Shown here: one piece after another, positions 49,644 through 60,109 of the stretch | Position numbering within the stretch: the first letter of the stretch is position 1 | Layout of the letters: each line of letters starts with the position of its first letter | Assembly (NCBI RefSeq): GCF_900205925.1 | Contig: NZ_OAOD01000003.1 | Location: forward strand, 219,063 to 283,062 | Origin: Clostridium peptidivorans | GTDB taxonomy: Bacteria; Bacillota; Clostridia; Clostridiales; Clostridiaceae | DNA length: 64,000 nt | Direction: 5' to 3' | Notes under the pieces: model-generated | Told to the model about the DNA's origin: nothing | What the model saw: the letters and a program-made list of their open reading frames with translations, nothing else | The model's database searches: none | Translations under genes and position numbers: made by a program

Positions 49644-50996
49644 ATGAGAAAAGGTAAGGAATATGAATTTTTAATAGAAGATATAGAATTTCCAGCTACA
49701 GGGGTATCTTACGCAGATGGACTAAAGGTATATATAAAAAATTCCCTACCAGGTCAAAAGGTATTGGCTAGATTAAGTAAAAAGAGAAGAGAATATGCAG
49801 AGGCAAAAGTTATAAAGATTTTAGAAGATGTAGACTTTAAAAGGGAAGCGCTATGTCCTATATTTAAAGGATGCGGAGGATGTAGTACTCAAGATGTGCC
49901 TTACGATATTCAGCTAAACTTAAAAGAAAAGCAAGTATTAAGACTCTTTGAAGAAGCAAATTTATCAGGATTTGAATATTTAGGTATAGAAGGTAGTCCT
50001 AAAGAAGAAGAGTATAGAAATAAAATGGAGTTCACATTTGGAGACATGGAAAAGGGCGGAGAACTTACATTAGGAATGCATGCTAAGGGAAGAAGCTTTG
50101 GTATAATAACTGCAGATTATTGTAAGATAGTAGATGAGGATTACAGAAATATACTTGCTACTGTTTTAGCCTACTTTAGGGAAAAGAAATTTTCTCATTA
50201 TAGAATAATGAGCCATGAAGGATATTTAAGAAACTTGGTTATAAGAAAAGCTGATAACACAGGAGAAATACTTATAAACATAGTTACAACTTCTCAGGTG
50301 GAATTTGACTTTGCTGAGATAACTGAAATTCTTAAAAGTTTAAATTATAAAGGAAATTTAGTGGGAATATTACATACTATAAATGATTCTTTATCTGATG
50401 TAGTTCAAGCAGATAAAATAGAGTTACTTTATGGAAGAGATTATATTATAGAAGAAATTTTAGGACTTAAATTTAAAATAACACCATTTTCATTTTTTCA
50501 AACAAACTCTAAAGGAGCAGAAAAGCTTTATAGCATAGTAAAGGAGTTCTTAGGAGATTCAAAATCTAAAACAGTATTCGACCTTTACTGTGGAACAGGA
50601 ACTATAGGGCAAATAGTAGCTCCAGATGCGGAAAAAGTAATAGGAATCGAACTTATTGAAGAAGCAGTAAAATCCGCAAATGAAAATGCAAAACTTAATA
50701 ACTTAAATAACTGCAAATTTATAGCAGGAGATGTTGCTAAAATCATAAAAAGCGTAAAGGAAAAGCCAGATGTTATAATCCTGGATCCACCAAGACCAGG
50801 AGTACATCCAGATGCATTGAAATACGTGGTAGACTTTAATGCTCCTGATATAATATACGTATCCTGCAATCCTAAAACATTGATAACTGACTTAAAGTAC
50901 TTAACTGAACAGGGATATAAAATAGAAAAGGTAAAGGTAAAGGATATGTTCCCTCATACGCCGCACGTGGAGACAGTGGTGAAGCTGTATAAGTAA
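49644..50996 (+). CDS. 23S rRNA (uracil-5-)-methyltransferase, RlmD/RlmCD family
   Basis: 450 aa. N-terminal TRAM-like barrel ([22 protein letters not shown]), an Fe-S site with C71, C77 and C80 ([10 protein letters not shown]) and a later Cys (ADYCKIV), then the SAM domain: [33 protein letters not shown] and the catalytic YVSCNPKTL. It makes m5U in 23S rRNA using SAM. Firmicutes have two or more paralogues (RlmCD, TrmFO being separate), so the exact uridine is not set. A strong terminator follows. Confidence 0.9.
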   Translation: MRKGKEYEFLIEDIEFPATGVSYADGLKVYIKNSLPGQKVLARLSKKRREYAEAKVIKILEDVDFKREALCPIFKGCGGCSTQDVPYDIQLNLKEKQVLRLFEEANLSGFEYLGIEGSPKEEEYRNKMEFTFGDMEKGGELTLGMHAKGRSFGIITADYCKIVDEDYRNILATVLAYFREKKFSHYRIMSHEGYLRNLVIRKADNTGEILINIVTTSQVEFDFAEITEILKSLNYKGNLVGILHTINDSLSDVVQADKIELLYGRDYIIEEILGLKFKITPFSFFQTNSKGAEKLYSIVKEFLGDSKSKTVFDLYCGTGTIGQIVAPDAEKVIGIELIEEAVKSANENAKLNNLNNCKFIAGDVAKIIKSVKEKPDVIILDPPRPGVHPDALKYVVDFNAPDIIYVSCNPKTLITDLKYLTEQGYKIEKVKVKDMFPHTPHVETVVKLYK

Positions 50997-51035
50997 AATC
51001 AAAGGTTAAATGAAATTTGAATAATAAAAGATAGG

Positions 51036-51090
51036 TAATTACTATGAACTTGCTACCAATGAGAAAAGGTTCGTAGTAATTATTTTTTTT
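51036..51090 (+). terminator. Intrinsic terminator
   Basis: TAATTACTA-T-GAAC pairs with GTTC-G-TAGTAATTA across a 19-nt loop, followed by eight T. Confidence 0.85.
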
Positions 51091-51255
51091 GCTACTACAC
51101 TTTCAAATATATCCACAGTACTCTGTTTCATTTTTTGTAACATGTGAATATGTATCTATAGTAGCATGAATATATCTAAACATATGAAACTGAAAATTGA
51201 CAATGCACAATAACTGCTCATTGTCAACTTTCTCATATAGTTTACTTATTTTTTA

Positions 51256-53859
51256 TTAAAGTCTGTTACAAGGATATTTTTTCATAAGTGAGTTATGGTC
51301 TTCATAACAATAAAAGAGTTCATGGTGTATATTGGTAGAATCTTCGGCAGCGGTATTTTTTTTAAATTCATCCTTTCCTGTATCTTTAACTAGAAGATTA
51401 TCTTCATCAATAATAGAACTTGATTCATAAATTTCAGTTTCCAGGTCAAATATACCTGTATCACAGAAATTAATGTATATCCTGGTAATGATCTCAAATA
51501 TAATATTCTGGTTATGCTCGTCAATAATAGGGTTATTTTTTATTTCATTTTCTATTTTCACTCCACACTTATTTTTAAGATTCACCAGTGCTTCACATTC
51601 ACAATCTTGTTTGTGAATGCAATTATTATAGTTATAGTCATTTAACTCAAGATGAAGCAAATCAGACACAGTTAGTGTTTTACAGGAATCTTTTTTATCT
51701 TTCAATATTATAGTAAAAGGCATTGTAATGTCCAATCTACCATGGGTAGGATGATTGCAGTATCGTACAACTGCATTATTGGAACCAAATACTACTTCGC
51801 TTATTTCTGGAGTAAATTCAATTTCATTAGGAATTCTGCTAATTACGGAAGAAGTTTTTTCTAAAATAGGACTTTCTTTTGTCTGTATATCGGTTGCTAC
51901 CAGATTAGGTATATTTTCTTTATCTGTATTTTCTACTTCTTTTTCGGATAAAACTTCTTGGTATAAATCAAAAATATCTTTTGCTACGAGTCGACTATCA
52001 AATTTTTCTTCACACCAGCTTCTACCCCATTTTTCTAAAGATTTACATGCTTTGGAATTTTGTAGCAATTCATTTAAATCTTTTGCAAGTGTTAAGGGAT
52101 CTGCTTTTTTTATTGAATCATGATCACCAAAATACATATTCCATTGCTCGTTCATACATCTAGGACTAATGATTCCGGTATATCCATGATTCCCTACGGC
52201 AATAACTGGCTTACCACAACTCATGGCCTCAAGTGCCACTCTTGCAGTACCAACTACAATATTTGCATTCTGATAATAAGGCAGTACGTTAAATTTCGCA
52301 CCTACTACATGAATTGCATCTCTTTGTAACATTTTATTCAGAATGCTTACTTCATGTGTGATTAAATGCTTATCAGCTCCATCTCCAATAACAAAAGCAT
52401 GTAGATGTTTATTTTTAATCATTAAAATAAAACATGCAAAAATAAAAGATTCAGCAGCTAAGGTTTTTCCCCAATCCAGACGACTACAGTAAGTTATAAT
52501 CTGAGAGTTTTCAGGTATATCAAGCTGATTTTTCAAACCTTTTACTGTATGCTGAGGATGGAAAATTTCCATATCAATTCCATTTGGAATCACCACAATT
52601 TCTCCTCTTATTCTTGAGCCTAATTTTGATTCAATTAGTTTTTTAATTGGTTCGCTTACTGCAATAATTTTAGTTGCATTGATACAGGAAGCAAATAGTA
52701 TATCATTAGGATAAAATAAGCCGTGTAACGTGACTATATATGGGATTTTGTAGCTTCTATAAATATCATTTCCTAGACGCATACTTGCAAAAAGGTGGCA
52801 GTGAAGCAAATTGATTTTTTCTTCATCTATTATTTTCTTTGTTAATTTAATTAACTTCATAATGTTTTTATTAGAAATATAGTCGCTAGCAAAAGGAATT
52901 TCTACAACTTTTAATCCATAATGTTTGAATACTTCTACTAGTGGACCACCAGAGGTTCCGATAACTACATGCGCCCCTAACTTTTCCAGAGATTTTGCAA
53001 GCTCCAATACATACATCTCTGTTCCACCAATATTTAGGGCATCTATAAGCATCAATATTCTTAATGGACTATCTTCATTCAATCTACTGACTATATACTG
53101 TTCTTTTTCTAAATCTTTGTAGAGTTCTCTATACTTTATAAAATTTTGTATTCCGCTTTTACTTAGCTGAGCTTCTACTGTTTCAGAATAATTTTTTTCA
53201 TTTTGAATATGATAGGAGTTTTTATGCCTTCTATAATAATAAAGAATGCTGTTGATCTTTTCTAATCTACCTTGTTTAAGCAAATGTAAGAATATATGAA
53301 AGTAGTCTTCTAGTTCATTTTCTTCTTTCTGGAATTCAAGTCCATTTAATAAGGTTCTACGCATCATTATTGTAGGAAATATAACTGGAGAAAATTTATT
53401 GATAATTGCATTTTCAATTTGTTCTTTGGATATATAACTATTTTGAATTTTCTCTATAAAAATACAGGCACTACGATAACTAGTCTCATTAGTAAAACAT
53501 CTGATAAGGCATGAAACCATCCCTAAATCATCATTAGATTTAAGGTAATTGAGCTGTTCATCAAACCTGGTAGGAGAACTAATATCATCTGGATCATGAA
53601 ATGTGATAAAATCTCCCTGTGCTTGCTGTAAACCATATTTTAATGAATTAAATAAGCCTTCATGTTCTACAAAAGCATGATAATGAATTCTGTCGTCCTG
53701 TATTTTTTTTATTTCTTCCTCAATATTTTCTATAGAATTATCATTAATAATAATAAGCTCCCAGTTTTGAAAAGTTTGATTACATATGCTTTTAATGGAT
53801 TCAAAGATATACTGCTTACAATTGTATACTGGCATAATAACACTAATTTCTGGCTTCAT
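51256..53859 (-). CDS. Multidomain glycosyltransferase: GT2 + GT4 + unknown C-terminal domain
   Basis: 867 aa. Residues 1-~230 are a GT-A family 2 domain (ISVIMPVYNCKQYIFESIKSICNQT, FHDPDDISSPTRFDEQ with an intact DxD). Residues ~265-640 are a GT-B family 4 domain (MLIDALNIGGTEMYVLELAKSL, VVIPNGIDMEIFHP, NIVVGTARVALEAMSCGKPVIA with the EALACGxPV-type motif). After a linker, residues ~690-867 form a Cys/Asp/Asn-rich domain (CNHPTHGRLDITMPFTI, CIHKQDCECEALVNLKNKCGV) that I cannot place. It likely builds a surface or spore glycan from nucleotide sugars in the cytoplasm. 27 bp from the next GT gene, so one operon. Confidence 0.85.
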   Translation of the reverse strand: MKPEISVIMPVYNCKQYIFESIKSICNQTFQNWELIIINDNSIENIEEEIKKIQDDRIHYHAFVEHEGLFNSLKYGLQQAQGDFITFHDPDDISSPTRFDEQLNYLKSNDDLGMVSCLIRCFTNETSYRSACIFIEKIQNSYISKEQIENAIINKFSPVIFPTIMMRRTLLNGLEFQKEENELEDYFHIFLHLLKQGRLEKINSILYYYRRHKNSYHIQNEKNYSETVEAQLSKSGIQNFIKYRELYKDLEKEQYIVSRLNEDSPLRILMLIDALNIGGTEMYVLELAKSLEKLGAHVVIGTSGGPLVEVFKHYGLKVVEIPFASDYISNKNIMKLIKLTKKIIDEEKINLLHCHLFASMRLGNDIYRSYKIPYIVTLHGLFYPNDILFASCINATKIIAVSEPIKKLIESKLGSRIRGEIVVIPNGIDMEIFHPQHTVKGLKNQLDIPENSQIITYCSRLDWGKTLAAESFIFACFILMIKNKHLHAFVIGDGADKHLITHEVSILNKMLQRDAIHVVGAKFNVLPYYQNANIVVGTARVALEAMSCGKPVIAVGNHGYTGIISPRCMNEQWNMYFGDHDSIKKADPLTLAKDLNELLQNSKACKSLEKWGRSWCEEKFDSRLVAKDIFDLYQEVLSEKEVENTDKENIPNLVATDIQTKESPILEKTSSVISRIPNEIEFTPEISEVVFGSNNAVVRYCNHPTHGRLDITMPFTIILKDKKDSCKTLTVSDLLHLELNDYNYNNCIHKQDCECEALVNLKNKCGVKIENEIKNNPIIDEHNQNIIFEIITRIYINFCDTGIFDLETEIYESSSIIDEDNLLVKDTGKDEFKKNTAAEDSTNIHHELFYCYEDHNSLMKKYPCNRL

Positions 53860-53886
53860 AATTGCTATTCACCTACTTTTTTATAT

Positions 53887-55236
53887 CTATTGATAGTATA
53901 GGATATCGGATAGATTTTCTACTCTGTAGCCATTGTGTAAAAGATTAAAAATAAATTCAAAGTCTTCTGCACCATCAGTACGTTTATTTATGCCTCCAGT
54001 TTTATCTATAATGTCACTGCGAAGAAGAAGCGTATTAAAATTCATGCAAGGCATAAAATCAACGTTATAGGAATATTCAACATCATCCTTGAATTTTATA
54101 TAATCTCCACTGTCATTATAATTTGTGCCTACAACACTATACATGAAATTGTTTGTTAAAAATTCAATCTGTTTTTCTATTCTTTTTGGATGGCTTTTAC
54201 CTCCAACATTGTGAAATGCTATAAATTCTCCTTTAGAAAGATAAGTCCCTATATTATAAGCCCAAGGAAATCCAACTTCCCTTGGTAGAGGGAAATATAC
54301 TAAATCTTTAAATTTACCATTATTTTTATATGGTTCTGCCCATTTGCTAATAAAGTTTTCTGTATTAATATCAGGCTGCTCATCTATGATAACTAATTCA
54401 AGATTATCGTAAGTTTGAGAGGCTATACTATCTAAGGATTTCTTGACTTTATCGGATATTCCTTTTATTGGGATAACGATACTTGTTTGGCCTTCATTTT
54501 TTTTTCTTTTTTCTTTGTAGTTATGAGTTACAGTATCGTCCTCATAAAGACTACGTGAAAATTGCTTATCATGGTTTCTGTAGAAAAACAGGTTTTCATT
54601 TAAGTTCTCAACGATAAAGTCATGATTTACAATATTACTTACAAAAAAGAAATCATTAGAAAATAGAACTGGTTTATTAAAGCCAATGATCTCGTCGATA
54701 ATATAGGCACGGATCATAAGTGTTCCATAGCACACACAGTGCTTAATATCAATCTTATAGTTTTTTTCAATTTCATTTGCATCAAAACTAATCCAGTTGC
54801 TGGTAGATATAGTGTTTGATATATCATCGCGAAAAGATGAAAATATAGTACCTAATGCGGAAGTATCAGGATGTTCTTGAAGATATTTTACCTGTTTTTC
54901 AATTTTTTCATCATGACTAATGTCATCAGCGTCGTGAAATACAACATATTCTCCTTTTGATAGACATAAACCAATATTTACGGCCCACTCGAAACCAAGA
55001 TTTCTTGGCAGCCGTACATATATAAAGTCCGTAAAGTCATCTCGATTTTCAGCAAGCCATTCATTTACAATAGTTTTTGTGTTATCCTGTGAGCAATCAT
55101 CTATCAAAATAATCTCTATATTAGAATAGGTTTGCCTTTTTAAACTTTCAAGAGTATCAATTATATAGCGATCATAATTATAGGCAGGGATAATTACGCT
55201 TACAAGTCCTGCTGATCGATCATATAACATTGTCAT
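53887..55236 (-). CDS. Tandem GT2 glycosyltransferase, second domain degenerate
   Basis: 449 aa. Two GT-A family 2 domains: residues ~8-230 (VSVIIPAYNYDRYIIDTLESLKRQT, FHDADDISHDEKIEKQ) and ~250-449 (TSIVIPIKGISDKVKKSLDSIASQT, FHNVGGKSHPKRIEKQ). The DxD-type metal site DADD at 102-105 is replaced by NVGG at 343-346, so the second domain has probably lost transferase activity and may hold the acceptor. Similarity between halves (LPRNLGFEWAVNIGLCLSKGEY, LPREVGFPWAYNIGTYLSKGEF) points to internal duplication. First gene of the GT operon; GGAGGAG sets the start. Confidence 0.85.
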   Translation of the reverse strand: MTMLYDRSAGLVSVIIPAYNYDRYIIDTLESLKRQTYSNIEIILIDDCSQDNTKTIVNEWLAENRDDFTDFIYVRLPRNLGFEWAVNIGLCLSKGEYVVFHDADDISHDEKIEKQVKYLQEHPDTSALGTIFSSFRDDISNTISTSNWISFDANEIEKNYKIDIKHCVCYGTLMIRAYIIDEIIGFNKPVLFSNDFFFVSNIVNHDFIVENLNENLFFYRNHDKQFSRSLYEDDTVTHNYKEKRKKNEGQTSIVIPIKGISDKVKKSLDSIASQTYDNLELVIIDEQPDINTENFISKWAEPYKNNGKFKDLVYFPLPREVGFPWAYNIGTYLSKGEFIAFHNVGGKSHPKRIEKQIEFLTNNFMYSVVGTNYNDSGDYIKFKDDVEYSYNVDFMPCMNFNTLLLRSDIIDKTGGINKRTDGAEDFEFIFNLLHNGYRVENLSDILYYQ

Positions 55237-55575
55237 TTTATATCACTCCTCCAGAAGTAAATCATTTTTTAAATTAAGTTTACATAGGATACATAAATGA
55301 TTCATTGAAACTACTCAAAGAAAACATTTTATTACCATTACATAATTATCATATGAGTAAAATCATAAAATGTTCTATTTATTCTTAATGTGAGAATAGC
55401 CTTGACAATGTTTAATAAAATTTAAGAATTGTTAAGAACTTTATAATAATAACTTTCTCATTAATCTCTCATTATTATTTTCACAATATGATACCTGTCA
55501 TAATATTATAAAAATATGGATTGTTACATCCATTAATTGATTATTTTAATTTGCTGTAGAAAAGGAGAGAGCTTT
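55237..55575. other. Divergent intergenic region
   Basis: About 340 bp between the GT operon and the epimerase gene. A TTGACA at 55403 has no -10 at the right distance. The region is AT-rich with no further structure I can support. Confidence 0.4.
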
Positions 55576-56499
55576 ATGAGGGTATTAGTTAGTGGCGGTG
55601 CAGGATTTATAGGATCTAATTTAGTAGATAAACTTATAAATCTAGGACACAATGTATGTATAATAGATAATTTATCTACTGGAAATATAAATAATGTAAA
55701 TAAAAAAGCTAAATTATATATAAATGATATTTTGGATCCTAATGTATCAAAAATATTTGAAAAGGAAAAGTTTGATATAGTCTATCATCTAGCAGCTCAG
55801 ATAAATGTGCAAAAATCTATAACGAATCCTATATTTGATTCTAATGTAAATGTATGTGGTACTATAAATATAATAAATAATTGTGTTAACTATAATGTTA
55901 AAAAAATAGTATATTCTTCTTCAGCAGCTGTTTATGGTCATCCCCAGTACCTACCTATAGATGAAAAACATGAAATAAGACCCGTATCTTATTACGGATT
56001 ATCTAAATATACTGCTGAAGAATATATAAGAGTATTTAGTAATTTAAATAATTTAGACTTCACCATACTTAGATATGCAAATGTATACGGAATAAGGCAA
56101 GATCCAAAGGGTGAAGGCGGCGTAATATCCACATTTATGAATAGTTTATTAAAAGAACAACCACTATATATATTTGGAGATGGTAGTGCCTTAAGAGATT
56201 ACATCTTTGTAGAAGATATCGTTGACGCTAATATTGCAGCTATCAGCAGTGGAGGCAAAGAGATATTTAATATAGGCACTGGAGTTTATACTTCTGTCAA
56301 GGAACTAGCTGAAAATATGATAGATATCATTGGTCTAAAATCTAATATAGAGTATAAATCAGCTAGAAAAGGAGATATAGAAAATTCATATTTTAATATT
56401 AATAAAGCTAAAAATAAACTTAATTGGAGTCCAAGATTTAGTTTGAAAGATGGACTCAAGAAAACTATAGAATATTATAAAAATAATCTAGAAGATTAA
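55576..56499 (+). CDS. NAD-dependent nucleotide-sugar epimerase (GalE-like)
   Basis: 307 aa from ATG 55576, with AAAGGAGAG upstream. SDR fold: GGAGFIGSNLVDKL (NAD binding), DNLSTGNINNV, VYHLAAQINVQKS, YSSSAAVYG and the YYGLSKYTAEEY catalytic Tyr/Lys; FGDGSALRDYIFVEDIVDAN is a family hallmark. UDP-glucose/GlcNAc 4-epimerases of this type supply Gal or GalNAc donors. It is divergent from two glycosyltransferases, so it likely feeds the same glycan. Substrate not fixed by sequence. Confidence 0.88.
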   Translation: MRVLVSGGAGFIGSNLVDKLINLGHNVCIIDNLSTGNINNVNKKAKLYINDILDPNVSKIFEKEKFDIVYHLAAQINVQKSITNPIFDSNVNVCGTINIINNCVNYNVKKIVYSSSAAVYGHPQYLPIDEKHEIRPVSYYGLSKYTAEEYIRVFSNLNNLDFTILRYANVYGIRQDPKGEGGVISTFMNSLLKEQPLYIFGDGSALRDYIFVEDIVDANIAAISSGGKEIFNIGTGVYTSVKELAENMIDIIGLKSNIEYKSARKGDIENSYFNINKAKNKLNWSPRFSLKDGLKKTIEYYKNNLED

Positions 56500-56582
56500 A
56501 AAGTAAAAAAGAAGAACGTAGCATGTCTTAGTTATTTGAGCAAATAGAACCTGTAAAAAATAAGGAATTAATTAAATACAAA

Positions 56583-56623
56583 AAATCCAGTAGAAAAGCT
56601 TATTATTGTTTACTACTGGATTT
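56583..56623 (+). terminator. Intrinsic terminator of the epimerase gene
   Basis: AAATCCAGTAG (56583-56593) pairs with CTACTGGATTT (56613-56623), followed by AGTTTACT. Confidence 0.75.
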
Positions 56624-56691
56624 AGTTTACTAAAAAAAATTTAAGAATAAATGCAGAGAAATTTTAATACTTATGATTTAGAGCGACAGGT

Positions 56692-57693
56692 TCAACAGCT
56701 CTGCATTTTTTCAAAGATAAGCGGACGCATTAATTTTCCAAGGCAGATTGGCTGTGTACTATATTTATAATTATCCCAAAGACTTGCAGTTATAATCTGA
56801 TTATTACCATAAGTTTTAAAGAAATATTCACAAGTATTTGTATTCATAAAAGCTATATATTGCGTATAATCATAAGTATTTCGATCTGTTATGACAACTC
56901 CCTTTGGAATAGAAACACCTTCCATAATATGAAAGCATGTAATTATTGCCTCCATCCTGTCTTTAGGTGTTTGAATATGTGTCTTTTGATATGCCGTTCT
57001 TACAAATCGTTCTGGTGACGTATAGCCCCCCGGCAACGACATGGTTCCTCCTGCCTGACCGAATGGCTTTAATTTAATTTTTCCCCAGTAGGTTTCACTA
57101 GTCTGCATTGGAGATACATCCATATAATTTCTTAAATTAGTCATATGCCAATGAAAATCAGGACTGTTGGCCATAACACCGATGGGATTTTTGAATAACT
57201 TCAGACCTTTTTCTGTTTGCTCAATAACAACACATTTTCCGCTTTTATCTGTGGCAATCCAATGTAATGGTGCAACTGTTTGTGTTACGGGATCTGGCAG
57301 ACCAATGAGAGATATTTCCTGTAGTATTTCTCCCAGTTCTTCTATGGATCCGCATCTTCCCAAAATATAATGGAGAAAATCTAAAGATGCAATAGGCTCC
57401 TTTCCCATATGCTTCACATGCATATTGTATTTGGCATAACCAGCAAAATATAATGCAGCTGCCGCAAAGCCCTTTTCATTTACTCCGTCAAAAAAACCGA
57501 GTGTTCCATCAGTTTCCTGTCCTATTCCTATAAATTTATAGTAATTACAAAATTTATGCATGTTTAAAACATTATTCCACACATAATTTTTGGGTACCAC
57601 ATAAAGCTGTGGTTCAATAGAATAAGAAAAATCCATGGTTCGCCCGAAAAAGTTTTCCATCTGTTGGGACTGTAACGTTATTGCTGTGCACAT
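56692..57693 (-). CDS. Choloylglycine hydrolase family amidase (bile salt hydrolase / penicillin V acylase type)
   Basis: 333 aa, normal length. After removal of Met1 the nucleophile is Cys2 (MCTAIT). R18 and D21 (GRTMDFSYS), the Asn of VMANSPDFHWHM, and the Arg of YTSPERFVRTAY match the Ntn-hydrolase active-site set. These enzymes hydrolyse the amide bond of conjugated bile salts, penicillin V or N-acyl homoserine lactones; sequence alone does not separate them. A gut lifestyle is possible but not proven. GGAGGG gives the start. Base composition is slightly richer in G and C than its neighbours. Confidence 0.88.
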   Translation of the reverse strand: MCTAITLQSQQMENFFGRTMDFSYSIEPQLYVVPKNYVWNNVLNMHKFCNYYKFIGIGQETDGTLGFFDGVNEKGFAAAALYFAGYAKYNMHVKHMGKEPIASLDFLHYILGRCGSIEELGEILQEISLIGLPDPVTQTVAPLHWIATDKSGKCVVIEQTEKGLKLFKNPIGVMANSPDFHWHMTNLRNYMDVSPMQTSETYWGKIKLKPFGQAGGTMSLPGGYTSPERFVRTAYQKTHIQTPKDRMEAIITCFHIMEGVSIPKGVVITDRNTYDYTQYIAFMNTNTCEYFFKTYGNNQIITASLWDNYKYSTQPICLGKLMRPLIFEKMQSC

Positions 57694-58145
57694 GTTAATT
57701 TCCCTCCTATGATTTATAAAATTTGATTTTCACAACAACATACCTTATATAAAGATTTGAAGATGGTAGGGTGTGATATTTAAGCATATGCATTTACACT
57801 CTGAAATTCATCTATTTTGTAACAAAAGGACTGCATATTTATTAGTATGCTTCTTTGAGTCGGGAAATTCGCTATTTCTTAAGTTTGCACCAGGTTATAG
57901 ATACGATTGTCATGTAATACAAGTTTGATTTATTGTAAAAGGGTGTAAATATGATATAATTTATATAAAAACTTGCATTAATTAGTATTAAGGAATAAAT
58001 TAATTCATTTATAAGAATTAAAATAAATAAAACTTATTGAGCCAATGACAAGGCTCTTTTATAGTTTGAGGGCAGAAATAGATATTAGTGCATAGAGATG
58101 AAGTTATTTATTACAAATGAAATATTGAAAGAGGAGGCAGAACAG
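57694..58145. other. Intergenic region with promoter and leader of the sigma-54 activator gene
   Basis: A TTGTAA / N16 / TATAAT promoter (57933-57960) is likely for the downstream gene. The leader has a short hairpin GAGCC - 8 nt - GGCTC (58039-58056) followed by TTTTAT, which could attenuate. Confidence 0.45.
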
Positions 58146-59876
58146 ATGAATGACTGTGGAAATAATTGCAATCTGAATGTTTTTGACAGCACAATTAATA
58201 ACATAAATGATGGAATAGTAGTTACAGACATTAATGGGGAAATTAATATTATTAATAAAGCAGCACAGGAAATTTTGAATATTGCTGAACATTATGGTAT
58301 TGGACGGATTATAAGTGATTTAATTCCGGAAGTTCTTGAATTTCAATTACCGAAAAGAAAATATATAAAAACTAATAAAAATATAGTAATAGGGGAAAAA
58401 GTAGTTTCAATGACTAAAATTCCAATCATTGAAAATAATGAAGCTAAAGAAGTTAAAAAAGTGATTTATGTATGTGAGGATATTACTGAGAAAGAAAAAA
58501 TAAAAGAAGAATTAATTAATGAAAAAAATTGGAGTGATATGCTAAAGAAGGCTTTGGATATGGCTTATGAAGGAATAGTAATTATAGATAAATACGGATA
58601 TATAATTATGATAAGTAAAGGATATGCAGATTTTTTAGGGATAGATGATAAAAAAGCAATAGGCAAGCATATTACAGATATAATTGAAAATACAAGAATG
58701 CATATTGTAGTAAAAACAGGAAGAGAAGAGGAAGTTCAATTGCATAAAATTAGAAATAGATATATGATAGCAACTAGAACTCCACTATTTATTAATGGAG
58801 AGCTACAAGGTGCTGTAGGTAAGGTGCTTTTTAAAAATGTAAAAGAATTAGATTCTCTTTACAAGAAATTTAGTAAAGTTCAGAAGGAATTAGAAGCTTA
58901 TAAAGAACAACTTCAACAGAAAACTAGTGCAAGGTATACCTTCGCTGATATTGTTGGAAATAGCGATGGAATTATGGAAGCTAAAAAGCTATCTAAAAAA
59001 GCAGCCTTAACTGATTCTAATGTATTACTCATTGGTGAAAGTGGCACAGGAAAAGAACTATTTGCACATTCTATACACAAAAATAGTAATAGAAATTATG
59101 GACCATTTGTGAAGGTAAATTGTGCAGCAATTCCATCTGATTTATTGGAATCAGAATTATTTGGATATGAAGGGGGAGCCTTTACTGGAGCTAAAAAAGA
59201 AGGGAAAATGGGAAAGTTTGAATTGGCCGATGGAGGAACTATTTTTTTAGATGAAATCGGAGATATGCCACTACATATGCAAGTTAAACTTTTAAGAGTA
59301 TTACAGGAAAGAGAAGTTGAAAGGGTAGGAGCTGTTTCTCCTAAAAATATAGATATAAGAATTATAGCAGCAACTAATCAAGATCTTTGCGGTATGGTAA
59401 AGGAAGGAAAGTTCAGAGCTGACTTATATTATCGACTTAATGTAGTTACTATAAAAATTCCATCTTTAAGAGAGAGAAAAGATGATATTATATTATTATC
59501 TAATCTTTTATGTGATAAAATATCTAAAAAATTAAATAAAGAAAAATGCACAATTTCGGATGAAGCTTTAGAATACTTAAAAAATTATAAATGGGAAGGA
59601 AATGTAAGACAATTAGAGAATGCAATTGAAAGAGCCATAAATATTATAGAAAATACAAATACTTTATTGCTACCAAAGCATTTGCCAAAGGAAATAACAG
59701 GAGTTGAAATTAATATTAATATTTCAAAGCTTGAAGATGTTATATGGCAAGCGGAAAGAAATACAATTATTAATGCTATAAAAATATGTAAAGGTAATAA
59801 ACAAAAGGCAGCTAAAGAATTAGGAGTAAGTAGAACTACTTTATATGAAAAGATTAATAAATATAAAATATTATAA
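58146..59876 (+). CDS. Sigma-54-dependent PAS/AAA+/Fis transcriptional activator
   Basis: 576 aa from ATG 58146, where GAGGAGG lies 8 nt upstream; an ATG at 58098 has no clear RBS. Two PAS domains (~13-120, ~135-240: NINDGIVVTDINGEI, MAYEGIVIIDKYGYI) sense the inducer. The AAA+ domain has Walker A GESGTGKELFAHSI, the sigma-54 contact loop GAFTGA, Walker B GGTIFLDEIGDMP, and an Arg finger region. The Fis-type HTH ends the protein (KGNKQKAAKELGVSRTTLYEKI). It should bind the repeats at 59901-60002 and activate the promoter at 60110-60125. This is the LevR/AtoC-like control logic for fatty-acid or hydroxy-acid genes. Confidence 0.94.
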   Translation: MNDCGNNCNLNVFDSTINNINDGIVVTDINGEINIINKAAQEILNIAEHYGIGRIISDLIPEVLEFQLPKRKYIKTNKNIVIGEKVVSMTKIPIIENNEAKEVKKVIYVCEDITEKEKIKEELINEKNWSDMLKKALDMAYEGIVIIDKYGYIIMISKGYADFLGIDDKKAIGKHITDIIENTRMHIVVKTGREEEVQLHKIRNRYMIATRTPLFINGELQGAVGKVLFKNVKELDSLYKKFSKVQKELEAYKEQLQQKTSARYTFADIVGNSDGIMEAKKLSKKAALTDSNVLLIGESGTGKELFAHSIHKNSNRNYGPFVKVNCAAIPSDLLESELFGYEGGAFTGAKKEGKMGKFELADGGTIFLDEIGDMPLHMQVKLLRVLQEREVERVGAVSPKNIDIRIIAATNQDLCGMVKEGKFRADLYYRLNVVTIKIPSLRERKDDIILLSNLLCDKISKKLNKEKCTISDEALEYLKNYKWEGNVRQLENAIERAINIIENTNTLLLPKHLPKEITGVEININISKLEDVIWQAERNTIINAIKICKGNKQKAAKELGVSRTTLYEKINKYKIL

Positions 59877-59900
59877 AAAATTTAATGAAAATTGTGTAAA

Positions 59901-60002
59901 GTGTATATGAAATCGTACACATTTTTAGACTTATTTTAAAAGTGTTCGATTTTGCATACACTTTTTTGTTGTTATTTTAGATGTGTAATGATAAGCATAC
60001 AC
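59901..60002. promoter_or_regulatory. Three activator-binding repeats (UAS)
   Basis: Three 20-bp imperfect palindromes of form GTGTW-N10-TACAC at 59901-59920, 59942-59961 and 59983-60002. Centres are 41 bp apart each time, close to four DNA turns, so all lie on one face. They are 108-209 bp upstream of the sigma-54 promoter, the usual enhancer range. Confidence 0.8.
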
Positions 60003-60109
60003 TTTTTTAGGAATTGACTAAATATTTATAAAATTTGTTTTTCATAATATTATTAAAGAATGCAGATAAATCAACATTAAGAGAAGAAAAAATAAAAAAA
60101 TATTTATTT

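Noticed and set aside
58098..58145. Upstream ATG for the sigma-54 activator
   Set aside because: It has no clear RBS, whereas GAGGAGG stands at the right distance before the ATG at 58146, and the PAS domain starts after that.
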